From Roridomyces roridus (lineage: Eukaryota; Basidiomycota; Agaricomycetes; Agaricales; Mycenaceae), in assembly GCA_029378245.1 (NCBI GenBank), contig JARKIF010000044.1:1-64000 (forward strand): a DNA stretch of 64,000 nt. Direction: 5' to 3'. A model generated the notes under the pieces. The model was not told where the DNA came from, ran no database searches, and was given only the letters and a program-made list of their open reading frames with translations. Positions within the stretch are counted from its first letter, which is position 1; every line of letters starts with the position of its first letter. Of this stretch, positions 1 to 12,376 are shown piece by piece. The position numbers and the translations under genes are program-made.

Positions 1-1167
1 CTGGTCTGCGCATAAGCCCAACTGCGGTAAAACAGACCGCATTCCTATCGAGATGTTTTACCCTCTCCTCGCCTCCTTCGGCGAGGTTTTGCACACGTCT
101 CAGCAAAAACCCACACACCCAGCTCTGAGACGCACCATCATCAACTCGCCCAACCCAGGATCACCCGCAACCGTGTTTCCCGATGGCTCTGCCGCCAACC
201 TCGTCATGCTAGGCGACTTTATCAACGCAATTCAACTCGCCTCGTCCGCGTGGTGGCCTACCGCGCTGTCCGACAAAGTCCGCGAAAGATGATGCGCCGC
301 ATCGTGCGAGGGCTACGCACTGCCCGTCGCGACCTCCATCTGCCTTGCTCTCTTGTCAGGCATGTACACCACGACTTTTGTACCATCTTCCAACGTGAAG
401 CTCAGGCGGCGGACCCGTCTCTCATATAAGTCCTCGCCCATAGCCGACTTTGGCGTGGCCACGGGCTCGGTCGACGTCAAGCCCCAGGACGAGCTCGCAT
501 ACTTGGACGCCTCCGACTTGTCCTTCCGTGGCGGCCAAGAGGCCAAAGAACACTACTGGGTCTACTTTACGACGATACGTGGGGAGAACATCATTCTCGA
601 TTGCAACATGTTCTCGCTCAACCTGTGTGTCTGCGTCGACATGTACCAGTACCTCCCCAAGGACGAAGCTGCAACGGCCCCTCAACTTTGCTCCCGCGGT
701 TTTCAGCGGGCGAGACATGCGTCAATACGCGCCAAGATGCATAAGGAGCGGAAACGCATGTCGTCTTGCGGATGCGATTTGCAACGCATCGTTGCAGCGT
801 CAGCTGACGGCGGGTTTTGCCCGATGATTATCCTCTTGTCCGCGGGTTTATGGAGACGGTCTCGGGTCGGCCAGTGCCCCTGGAAGAGGTCGAGTTGACG
901 ATGAATGTCGCTGCGCGATCGACTCGGATTATCACGACGGTGTTGGATACGCGGTCGTGGACTGCTTGGCCGAAGGAGCCGCCTATGGGCATTGAGGGGG
1001 ATCCCGGGGAACTGAGGGGCGGTGGCGGCGAGAGCAGTGGGAGTGAAGAGTGGTTTGGGTTTATGCGCAAGTTCAGGAAGAAGTATAACCAGCCGGATGC
1101 TGACAAGGAAGCGTTGGGAGGGCATATAGGAATGGAGAGCTCGGAATGCGGAGAAGAGTGCGGGTGA
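1..1167 (+). pseudogene. Degraded unidentified protein gene, 5' end outside window
   Basis: Protein-like sequence is spread over all three forward frames, as in a decayed gene. Frame 2 is open from 53 to a TGA at 290. Frame 3 carries plausible coding sequence across about 291-420. Frame 2 resumes at 353-690 with the aromatic stretch EHYWVYFTTIRGE followed by ILDCNMF. Frame 3 takes over at about 680-815 and frame 1 at 817-1167, ending in a charged tail. No GT..AG pair of normal length joins these pieces, so frameshifts explain them better than introns. The family is not recognised. It could also be a real gene read through poor sequence. Confidence 0.35.
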
Positions 1168-3418
1168 GGCGGTGAGTACTAGACCGTGATCGGCAATGCC
1201 ACTCTTGAATTGAACCATCATCGTGACCGGGTCCTTCGATGCTCTCGACTTGCCTCTCGAAGACCTGGTGATTCACATCGGGATGAGCGGCATTCGGACC
1301 TTACTTTGTTCGACCTGGAATCTGGCGCACATGTCTTGGACATCTTACTCCTGCTCTGAGACTCGCTCACCTCTCCCGCCCGGCGGTGCAGAATGAGACT
1401 CGATCTGCCAAGAAGACTGGAGCGGATCATCTGGCTGGTCTCGAACGCTTGGAAGGAAGTTCAACTCGATTCACTTGGATTCAGACCCCTTCTTCGGCGT
1501 CTGTCGACATTCACAACAACCATCCATCATATATAACTGTCTCTGAGACTAGAAAAAGCACACTTCCGACGCCCTCCGATAAGAAATGTGAGGTAATGAC
1601 TCTGGACTCTGCATTTCAATCTCCCGAGCAACACCGCCCTTCTTCATTGAAGGCCTAGGCTGCGCGGCGTCTATATATATTCGTTCTATTGCACGGCGTT
1701 CACGAATCTCCCGAGGCCTGGCTCTGCGAGGTCTAGAGCTACATTTACGTCCGTCTTCGGTCTCTCTCTAAAGCCTAGATCTAGAGTTGAACTTGATGGT
1801 TGGATTTCCTCGTGAAAAGAAAAATCGCGCTGGGTTACCGATACCGCATGAAAGTGAACCCGTCTGTTGCTGCTTTGAATCCATTTAAAATAATACCGGA
1901 CCCTCGTCGCTCTTCCATCGACATTTGATTCAGGAGCAACGTTAGCCAAGTTGCGCTTCCTCGCCGTGACCCGCCGCCCATGCGAATTATCCCAGAGGCT
2001 AGACTGTCGGCTGCTGAGGAATGAAGTAGTCCAAGTCTTGACCGCAAGTATCTCCTCGTGAAAACCAAACCTTCGTTGAACCGCGTGAAAAATACAAAAT
2101 ACAACCATCCAGCATGTGATAACCCTCTCGCTTCGGTTGAAAACGATGCGAATCTCGATCGACGAACGAACGGCGATCTGTGGGCGCACTGCATCCGGTT
2201 TCCTAAGTACCAAGGCTGGTGTCATCTGAATTCAAACACTCGCGATTTCGCAGACTCGACTCGAAAAAACGCATGAGCCCTGAAATGGAATGGAATGTGA
2301 ATACGCAAAGCCGGCAGATATTCAACCCGTACATACCCGGGATCCGCGGATCCGCGGAGGGTGCACACTGCAACCTGATCGACCGCGCGCTGTGCAATTT
2401 GTTCGACAGTGCAACGACAGCGGTTCCTCCGTCTTCCGCCGGATTCGGATTCGGAATAATTGAGACCCGTTTCCGCTCTGTCCTCTTCCTCTGTACTCCT
2501 CTTTGTGTAGGTATGTGGAAGGACTTGGGACGATCGCGCCTGATCGCGCCCCCAAATTTTTCGCCTCCCTACCCCAGACAAGAGTCAAGACAACCAATTT
2601 CAACAAAACGGAATGGAGCAACATCATCCGGGTTTCACTTGTTCCGGTTCCTCCCGCACCCCGCACCATCCGTCATCTTTTTGGTGCAATCACATGCCTG
2701 CATGCTCCCGACTAGGCTTGTTGGTTGGTTGGTTACAGTTACATACTTCCAATGCCATAGGTGATTGGATTTCTCCACCGCCGAATTGAATTCCGTTGTG
2801 TTGTTGAGTTGAAATATTCGGATAATCATTCAATTTTCTTCGAGGCTAGACCTCCCCTCTTTACTGAAGATTTTTCGAACCCCAGGATGCATATCCATCC
2901 CACATCGCGGCTATCGGGACAATATCACACCGGATAAGGCACACTGAGCACAGCATTCATCGCAAATCCGCGCGGCACCGGGAGGGGGATCCGGAATTTC
3001 GGGCCGATGTATACCCAAGATGGGATGGGGCAGTGTGGGGTTGCAAGTCAATTGGATTCAATTGGAGGGAAGAATTAGACCATGGAGATGATAAGCATTT
3101 GGAATGAATGCATGGGGCGCCACGGGGCGGTGCCTGTTCGGGCTTGGGCTCGGGCGTTGTCGTCGGGATGATGAGAGGGGACAGAAAAATTTCGCTCTAG
3201 ATACTATATCACAACAGGTGAACTTCTACGACAGACTTTCTATAGCTAGCAATAGGTAGTGCTATGTAGGTACGTACGTCTATGTAATTAGATTCATGGT
3301 GCTACATGGAGAGGATGAGTTGAGGATGGATAGAAAGCAGGAAAACCAAAAGTGAGATGAGGTAGGTGCATGTCTAGGGTATGTGCATGTGCAGTGAGAT
3401 AGATAGAATGGACGGTAC
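1168..3418. other. Long intergenic stretch, no gene seen
   Basis: No spliced or unspliced reading frame here gives recognisable protein. Open frames are short or low-complexity and splice signals do not chain them. The last 150 bp or so would be the 3' region of the zinc-finger gene that ends at 3419. Confidence 0.5.
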
Positions 3419-5157
<1,739 letters not shown>

Positions 5158-7165
5158 ATGAACAACCACAAGCTCACATCACAACGACGACGACCACGCT
5201 TTCTCCTACCTCAGCCTGGCCGCTCACACGTTCAGGCACATGCAGCACGTCTCGAAGCCATCCAAGATCTCCTTAACCTAGGCTTTCCGTACTCATGCAC
5301 ATTACGGGCACACCACTCTTGTGTGAACGCGCTCGCGTTCTCTTCTGGTGACGGTAGATTCCTGGCAAGCGGGGGAGATGGTGCGTGCTTGGCCTTCATC
5401 CTCTTCTCCATCCAACAATACCTGCAGATCTTGCCATTCACCTCTGGGACCTCCACGAACAAAATCCCGGCCTGCGCACTCCAAGTAGTTCCTTCCACGG
5501 TCCACGCCAAAACATCTTTGTTCTGTCCTTCTCTGCGCAGAATCGATTCCTCTACAGCGGCGGCGTCGACGATACTGTCCTCAAATACGATCTCACGACA
5601 CAAGTGCCGGAGAGGCTGGGTGCTGCACAGGGCCACCGTTATCCAGACGAGCGGTTCCACGATCATTCCGTGCGTCCTCGTTCTTTCCTTCCTCCAACGA
5701 CCCCAATAATAATGTATCTCCAGGACAGCATCCGCGCTATCTCCACCCACGCCACCCAAGACGACATCTTCCTCACCGGCAGCGAAGACGGTCGTATAAT
5801 CCTCCACGACACTCGCCTACCCCGGCCGCAAAACACCCTCCAACTCGCCTCCGAGGTGACGGGGCTGCAATTTCACCCCGATGCAGGGATGGCCCACCTC
5901 TTTGCTACCAGTGATAATAAAGGGCGGGTATGTCTGCGGGATACCCGTATGGCGTTTGGCCCTGCGATCCAACGCACTGGGGGAGGGGGTGTCGTTCTCG
6001 GGTGGCATACGAGGCTGGCGAGGAGGGGTGTGGGGCATTTGGCCGCGCCCGAGACGAGTAGTCTAGTTTGGAATCGAGACGGTTCGTGTGATTCTATTGG
6101 GTTTGCTCCAGACTGATATTCGTATTACAGGGACGATGTTGGGCGTGACGATGCTGGTGCGCTTGGGCTCGGTTTCCTCTAACCAACTGCTTATAATTTT
6201 GCAGCACTACTACCCCACACTCTACGGCCTCGAGGACCCCGACCCGCTCGCGGTGTGCACGGCCCCGCCGAACACGTACGCGAATTCGTGTACGATGAAG
6301 GTAGGACTCTTTACCTTCCTACTACAGTCCTGTTTTTTATGAAAAAATAGCACGGCTCGTTTGGCGGTCCTGGCCTAGACACTGACGTCCTCTACGTAGC
6401 AGGATCCGACGATTTCCGGGCGTACGTATGGGACGTGCCGTCCGTTGAAGCGCTCAAGGTACGAAGGGAGGTTGTAGCGTATGATGAATGGGAAGCGGGG
6501 GCTGGTGGTGCTGATGAGGGTGCGCTACACATTCCTTCCATCTCCTCTCTTCATCTCTGAACCCACACTTACTTATAATAACAGCATTCGCACAACACCC
6601 AACCAGCACGCGATACCTCCCCGCCCAACTATCCCCGTCTTCGCACCTTGGCGGACATGCGAGTATAGTCAATACGGTGGTCGTGCACCCGCGGATGATG
6701 CTCGTTGCGACGGCTGGTATTGAATGTGGTGTGGTTTTGCATGGGGCTGGGAGTGAGAGTGGTGGGGTAGGAGGAGGCCCGGTGGTGGAGCAGATGGGTA
6801 TGGAACGGACGGGGGAGAGGACGAGGAGGGTTGGGGAGGCTGTTGTTTGGGAGGGGGAGGAAGGGGAGGAGAGGGATGCGATTAGGTTCTTTGATGAGTG
6901 CGTGTCTCCTCCCTTTCGTTCTTTCTTTCTTCTCTTTGAGTGGTGTTGAGAGCATGCTAAACGGATGAGCAGGCTTTTGATCGCGGAAGGTCAGACGGAT
7001 GTGTTTGTTGCGCGCAAGTGGCGTGGGGAGAATGAAGATGAAGACGATATGGAGAGTGAGGAAGGGGAAGAGGACGGTGTGGATGATTGTAGTGAGGAAA
7101 GTGATGTTGAGGACGAGGACAGGGATGGGGATAGTGACGATGAGATGGAGGTGGATTTGTATTGA
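5158..7165 (+). CDS. DCAF5: DCAF5/WDR22-like WD40 protein (CUL4-DDB1 substrate receptor type)
   Basis: join(5158..5380, 5428..5669, 5724..6081, 6131..6156, 6205..6300, 6351..6519, 6585..6897, 6973..7165), 539 aa. Eight exons, including a 26-nt exon. WD40 repeats appear in the family's order: HHSCVNALAF with LASGGDDLAIHLWDL, FLYSGGVDDTVLKYDL, DIFLTGSEDGRIILHD, LFATSDNKGRVCLRDTR. Then come the family-specific block YYPTLYGLEDPDPLAV, the NSCTMK signature, and VAGSDDFRAYVWDVP. A last repeat has HASIVNTVVVHPRMMLVAT. The C-terminus is a very acidic tail (Glu/Asp/Ser-rich). Human DCAF5 recruits substrates to the CUL4-DDB1 ubiquitin ligase; that role is inferred by homology. The NSCTMK/SGSDDF match makes DCAF5 preferable to a generic WD40 call. 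Confidence 0.85.
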
Positions 7166-7201
7166 GGCGGGGAGGGAGCCTTCGGTGAGGTTTCGCCGGA
7201 A

Positions 7202-7510
7202 GATCTTGCAGTGAGTTTTCCTCTCTGCTCTGTCGAGAGATTGTAGTGGACTGACGGGCAGCCGTAGATTGGATTGCATTCCTGTTACTGCGTTTCTTTC
7301 GCCAAAACCTCCTGGGACACCGCGTTCGGAAACGCACACATACCGGTGTCGTGATGTACGCGTCACCAGATCTTGAAGTGAGTTTACCTCTGTCGAGAGA
7401 TTGTAGTCGACTGACAGTCGTAGATTGAATCGCATTCGCCAAAACCTCGAGGGACACCGCGTCCGGAAAAGCACATACCGGTGTCCTCACTCGTGATGTA
7501 CGCGTCACCT
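7202..7510. repeat. Imperfect tandem duplication, two units (7202-7368 and 7369-7510)
   Basis: Both units begin GATCTTG.AGTGAGTTT, share a CTCTGTCGAGAGATTGTAG core and a CGCCAAAACCTC block, and end GTGATGTACGCGTCACC. The second unit is about 25 bp shorter. It lies just downstream of the DCAF5-like gene and encodes no recognisable protein. Confidence 0.75.
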
Positions 7511-8261
7511 AGCCCGCCGACGCTACATGTGCGGTACGTGTCTCGATCCCTCCATGTTTCAATTGGAATATTCACGCGACTTCGTAGGCGTCAAATGTTC
7601 CCGACGCCCGGCTCCCACATGGGAAATAGGACAGCCATAGGTCAGAAGACTCGAAAGTGTACGCGTTGCGAAGCGTGTGGGGAGGAACTCGTGACCTGGA
7701 GTTGATCGGCGTTGCATGGCTTCCGCGGGTCTGGAGTACGCGCTTAGATTGTCGGTAATCATATGGTTGCCACTTTCAATCCCGGGCCTTCATGGACGTC
7801 TCTTTTTTTGAGTGGCTTAGAATCTTCTGCGACTCGTTACAAAATTACTTGCCCTGACCCACCCGTGTGCCTGGATAGGAGTGGGGTGCGGGAAGGCCAC
7901 GGTGCGACTTCTATCGCCCTCAAAATGAATATTGTCTATGGCAGCTCCACAACGATCACGAGATTTGCTTATCTGTTTCGTTGCACTTCTTGAACGCGAT
8001 TCATCCTCTGGAACTTGAAGCGGGACCAAGTTTCCAAGCATACTTTCTGTAATCTCCCTTTGAACGGACTGACGGAATGCATTGAAGTTTAATCTACGGC
8101 TCCAAGAACTGGACATACGCGTGATGCGTCGCGCGCACAAGATGATGCTTCGAAGTTCGGCTGAAGGCCAGTCGGGGGTAAGGAGCACATGCTGAGTTGC
8201 GTATAAAAGGGAGCCGAGGAGTATCTGGACGGGTTACGGGCTGCCTCTGTCCTCTTCGTCG
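7511..8261. other. Intergenic stretch upstream of GH47 copy 1
   Basis: No gene seen. The final 100 bp hold the promoter and leader of the mannosidase gene, including a TATA box at 8202. Confidence 0.5.
8202..8208 (+). promoter_or_regulatory. TATA box of GH47 copy 1
   Basis: TATAAAA lies 54 bp before the ATG at 8262. The same element stands at a similar distance before GH47 copy 3 and the intact aspartic protease gene. Confidence 0.6.
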
Positions 8262-10417
8262 ATGCGTCTTACGTCCGGTTTGGTCTTGCTGGCTGTGGCC
8301 ACCTCTTCTCTGGCGGGCGTTACCGTCCAAAAGCCCGGCTTGACGGTCCCCTCGAGATATGCGAGCCAGGAGACGGCTGCGCGCAAGCTCTTTTCGACGA
8401 GCTATGACGCGTACAGGTGAGGCTTCTTGGTGGGTTGGTGCATCTGCATGATACTGAGTGGCCCCAGGAAATATGCGACTGGTCACGATGACTTGGAGCC
8501 CATTTCATTGACTACTTGGGATGGCCTTGGTGGTTGGGGTGCTTCTTTGGTCGATGCTTTGGTGCGTTGGCTTCTGAACCACTCGACACGAGTCCACTAA
8601 CATGTCTTCAGGGTACTCTGGCGGTCATGGGAGAGACTGTACGTGGGCCTGTTAATTGCCGCCAGCTTGATCTTACGCCGTTTCTTGCAGCAAGAATTCG
8701 AGGATGCCGTCAACGTCATTGCCGACATCGACTTTAGCACGGACCCGGCTGGGGGAACCATCAGGTGAGCATCCATCTCTTAACTTTGAACCTTTCTCAC
8801 GGTTCACAGCGTCTTCGAGACGACCATTCGTTGGGTCGGCGGCCTCGTTTCCGCTTACGAGCTCACCGATGGCAAATACCCTGTCCTCATCACGAAGGCC
8901 CAGGAAGTCGCTGACAAGCTGGCTTTTGCGTTCGTCGGGGTGAGATTGATTTCAACTTTCTCTCGACACAGGTGGCTGACTATAATGCGAAAAGGACAAC
9001 AAAATCCCTTTCAACCAGATCGACTTTAGCACGAACCAGCCGCTCAACCAAACGACCAACATTGCCCAGGTCGGAACGCTCAACTTGGAGTGGGGTGTGC
9101 TGAGCAAGTACACCGGCAACGCTACCTACGGACGTCTCACCGAGGACGCCGTCATTGCTGTCGCCGAGCTGGTGTGTTTCTTCTTCGTTTATTCGGTATC
9201 TTTCCTCATTCTTTTCAGGCTACCCCGCTTCCGGGCCTCGCTCCTCAGGTTATGGACCCCAACACCGGCGAGTTTGCCGACGCGTATATCACTTGGGGCG
9301 GTGGAAGCGACAGTTACTTTGAGTATTTGCTCAAGTGGGCGCGGTACACCAACAACGCCAACCCCATCTTCATCAACACTTGGAAGGTACGACGTCTTTC
9401 GCATATTTGTTTTATATTTTACTCAAAGAACAACAGACTGCGGTTGACTCGTCGATCAAGCACCTGCTCAAGCAATCGACTGTCGGCGGCTGGTGGTACC
9501 TCGCCGACCAGGATGACTCTGGCAACATCCGTCACGTTGGATCCCACTTGGCGTGCTTCTACGCTGGCAACTGGCTCATGGGCGGCAAGCTGCTGCGCAA
9601 CCAAACCATCATCGACATTGCGTTGGACCTCAACGAGGGATGCTGGAACACTTACGCTAGCACGGCGTATGTTCAATTTCTTTTTACCGTCTGCATATGG
9701 CTGCTGACTGGAGGAATTCAGAACTGGTATCGGCCCCGAGACCTTTGCGTTCATCAGCTCCGACGGCAACTACACTGGCGGCGGGTCTATTTCAGCCGAC
9801 CAACTCGCCTACTTTGAGAAGCACGGGCACTATATTACCGGTGCTGATTACATCCAGCGTCCCGAAGGTGCGATTTTCTCGGTTGAACTCGACCTCGCGT
9901 CTCCAATAAAATAATATATAGTTCTCGAGTCCAACTTTTACGCATGGCGCGTCACCGGCAACACCAAGTACTTGGACCGCGCTGCGTCTGCTATCGCCGC
10001 GTTCAACAAGTACCTGCCCACCCAGGCCGGTTTTGCTGGCTTGAACGACGTCAATGACCCGAGCGCCGGCTTGATCGACGACATGCAGAGCTTCTGGTTC
10101 ATTTCCATCATCCATCGCGGAATCCATCCTGACTTGGTCTAGGTTCGCCGAGGTGTTGAAATACCTCTTCCTCACGTTCGACAGCCCGTCTCACATCAGC
10201 TTGGATACCTGTAAGTTGATTCTTTCGGCCAAGAGTACCGAAGTTGAAATCCGAATTTTTCCCTTCAGACGTGTTCAACACCGAGTGCCACCCACTGAAA
10301 GCCCCTCCTGCCCTCGCCACGTACGACGCCGACTTTATTCCCTGGAAACAGTGGACCAAGCCAACGTCCACCGCGCCGCGCCCTGCGGTCAGCCCCATGT
10401 CGTTCCCTAGTAATTAG
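8262..10417 (+). CDS. GH47 alpha-1,2-mannosidase, tandem copy 1
   Basis: join(8262..8416, 8468..8561, 8612..8638, 8691..8764, 8810..8939, 8995..9171, 9219..9386, 9437..9666, 9722..9867, 9922..10096, 10143..10210, 10269..10417), 530 aa. Class I mannosidase that trims alpha-1,2-linked mannose from N-glycans or secreted mannans. A hydrophobic signal peptide (MRLTSGLVLLAVATSSLAG) indicates entry into the secretory pathway, and no other membrane segment is seen. Family blocks in order: GWGASLVDALGTL, SVFETTIRWVGGL, ITWGGGSDSYFEYLL, GSHLACFYAGNW, ATGIGPE, RPEVLESNFYAWRVTG, QSFWFAEVLKYLFLTF, and VFNTECHPLKAP with the calcium-binding Thr. Acidic residues expected in the active site (FETT, SDSYFE, RPE, FAEV) are present. 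Introns 3 and 4 bracket a 27-nt exon. Two close paralogs follow downstream. Confidence 0.9.
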
Positions 10418-10705
10418 GCGTTACCTTAGTGGCCACCATGTAGTTCAAAAAATAAAATAAAAATGAACATACGAACTGATGCGCGTTTTGATTCCGCATT
10501 TCCAAAGATTTCCAATCGCTTCCACATGGCAATGGACCCGAAACGAGTCGCACGGCCGCAGATCACTGTGCGTATCTTCTTTTCATTTTTCATCCACCAC
10601 ATTTATCTTTGCGTCGTCTAAACTTTCCTTCTCCCACTTCTCGCCCACTCACTTTTTCGACCAATTCTTCCGCCCCCTTCCTTCCAAAAGCCCAAATCTA
10701 CCATC
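10418..10705. other. Intergenic region before cutinase 1
   Basis: 288 bp, pyrimidine-rich near the cutinase start (runs of CTTTC/TTCC), as is common upstream of fungal start codons. No gene seen. Confidence 0.4.
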
Positions 10706-11697
10706 ATGAAAACTTTCAGGCTCGTTGCATTTGCTGTACTCGGTGTTGCGTTAGCGCGCCCTGCGGTGAAGCGTCTGTCTGGCGATACAGGTGAGTCCTC
10801 GAGGGGAGGCTTCAGAGCTGACTATTGACGATTGCTGCAGCAAATGGTATGCAGGATGTCATTTCGGGGTCCGCCTGCAAGGACGTCGCCGTTATCTTCG
10901 CGAGGGGGACTTTTGACTCTGGGTATGTGGTGGTGATACACTCCTTGGGCGTATTCGTGACTGGTTAATAGGAATATTGGAGTTTGGGTCGGCCCTCAAT
11001 TCCAGGCGGCGCTGCAAAGCCAAATCGGGTCGCTCGCTTTCCAGGGCGTCGACTCCAACGCGTACCCTGCTACGCTCTCGTCGTACCTTGCGGAGGGCGG
11101 TAGCGATGCGGGATCGCAGAGCCTCGCTGACACGGTCACTGACTATGTCAACGCGTGCCCGAGCTCAAAGGTGGTCGTCACTGGATGGAGGTGAGTACCA
11201 TCATCTGCTGTTGCTCCCGCGTTGAGCGTCTCTTCAGCCAAGGCGCCCTCGTCGCGCACAAAGGCCTCAACCTGATCCCCGCCAACATCCAAAGCCACGT
11301 CGTCGGATTCGTTACCTTTGGTGATCCCAACCGCCTCTTCACCAACGCCGCCGTCCCCGCCTCCATCGCGGTCCACAGCGAGTGCTTCACCGGCACGCTG
11401 CTCGACCCCCTCTGTGCGAGCCTGAGCAGCGACTTCAAGTGGCCCACCTCCATCTCTGACATCACCGGTCCCTTTGAGGACTTGCCCAGCTTGGCCACAG
11501 GCGCGAGCGAGGTGGCATCCGCTGCGGAGCTTGTCGTTGATTTCCCTGGTCAGCTGTGGGATGCACGGCATGCGTTTGAGGACGCCTTGACGGATACGAG
11601 CAAGATGCAGCGCTTGCTTTTGTCGCCGCAGCATTTCATGTATGGCAATAATGGGCAGACGACCACTGCGGCCAATTTCGTTGCTGGTCTTGTTTGA
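10706..11697 (+). CDS. Cutinase-family (CE5) secreted esterase, long form
   Basis: join(10706..10790, 10841..10922, 10972..11190, 11238..11697), 281 aa. Serine esterase of the cutinase family, which hydrolyses cutin, suberin or acetylated polymers outside the cell. An N-terminal signal peptide (MKTFRLVAFAVLGVALA) is followed by CKDVAVIFARGTFDSG and the oxyanion-loop region. The nucleophile elbow GWSQGALVAHKG is split by the last intron, and GFVTFGDPNR follows. A CFTGTLLDPLC segment corresponds to the Asp-containing region of the triad. The C-terminus is longer than in typical cutinases of about 200 aa, so the catalytic His is hard to place (perhaps WDARH). It sits between GH47 copies 1 and 2 on the same strand. 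Confidence 0.87.
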
Positions 11698-12376
11698 CGA
11701 GAGAAGGTGTAGGGTATGGAAATTTTATTGATATTTATTTCATACGTACCAAAAAGCCATTCCTTTGAAGTTATCGGGTTTGGGAGAAGAGGTCGAAGTG
11801 GAAGTAAGGATCAAGTTTGGTTGACATTGACACGCTTTTGGACACGCTCATTTTGATTCCAACCACCGTGTCATCCACTGGCGAGTGACGAGTCACTCAG
11901 TGCTCGACTCCCTCAGCAAGCAGAGTCATGAGGCCGTATGGACCCAATGTCTACTTGTCCCTGGCTACTATCTATCACTGCATCAGAATGCCTCGGTTCT
12001 TCGCGTGCGCATGTCTCTTGTGACTTCCAGCGACCAATCGTCATTTCCGATTTTGCTACCCACTTGGATGCCGTATACGTGTCCCCGCGTGTCCTGAAGT
12101 ACGGTCGAATGCTGCAACGACACTTGGCGTAGGATTCGTGGCTTGTTTGCGACCAGTGGCTACGTCGAGCAGCACCTTGCTAAACATTCAAAGAACACCC
12201 TTATCCCCGCCCTTTTACCTGCCAAGACAGCCTCGCCATGCCTTTCCCAGGGATGGCAATCATACGCACTTCTGATTTCGACCTCGGAATCGCCTTCTCG
12301 TGCACATGGCCAATACATATAAGTACAGACTGAGCGCGTTGCTGCAGTCCAGGACCATACGCAGCATCATCTCCCT
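11698..12376. other. Intergenic region before GH47 copy 2
   Basis: About 680 bp without a gene. The last 60 bp contain a weak TATA-like ATATAAG near 12317, consistent with the promoter of the next gene. Confidence 0.4.

Noticed and set aside
1686..2225. Minus-strand open frame of 179 codons with two similar FHEEI segments
   Set aside because: Composition is not protein-like, no domain is recognisable, and the similarity comes from a short repeated CACGAGGA motif; treated as chance.
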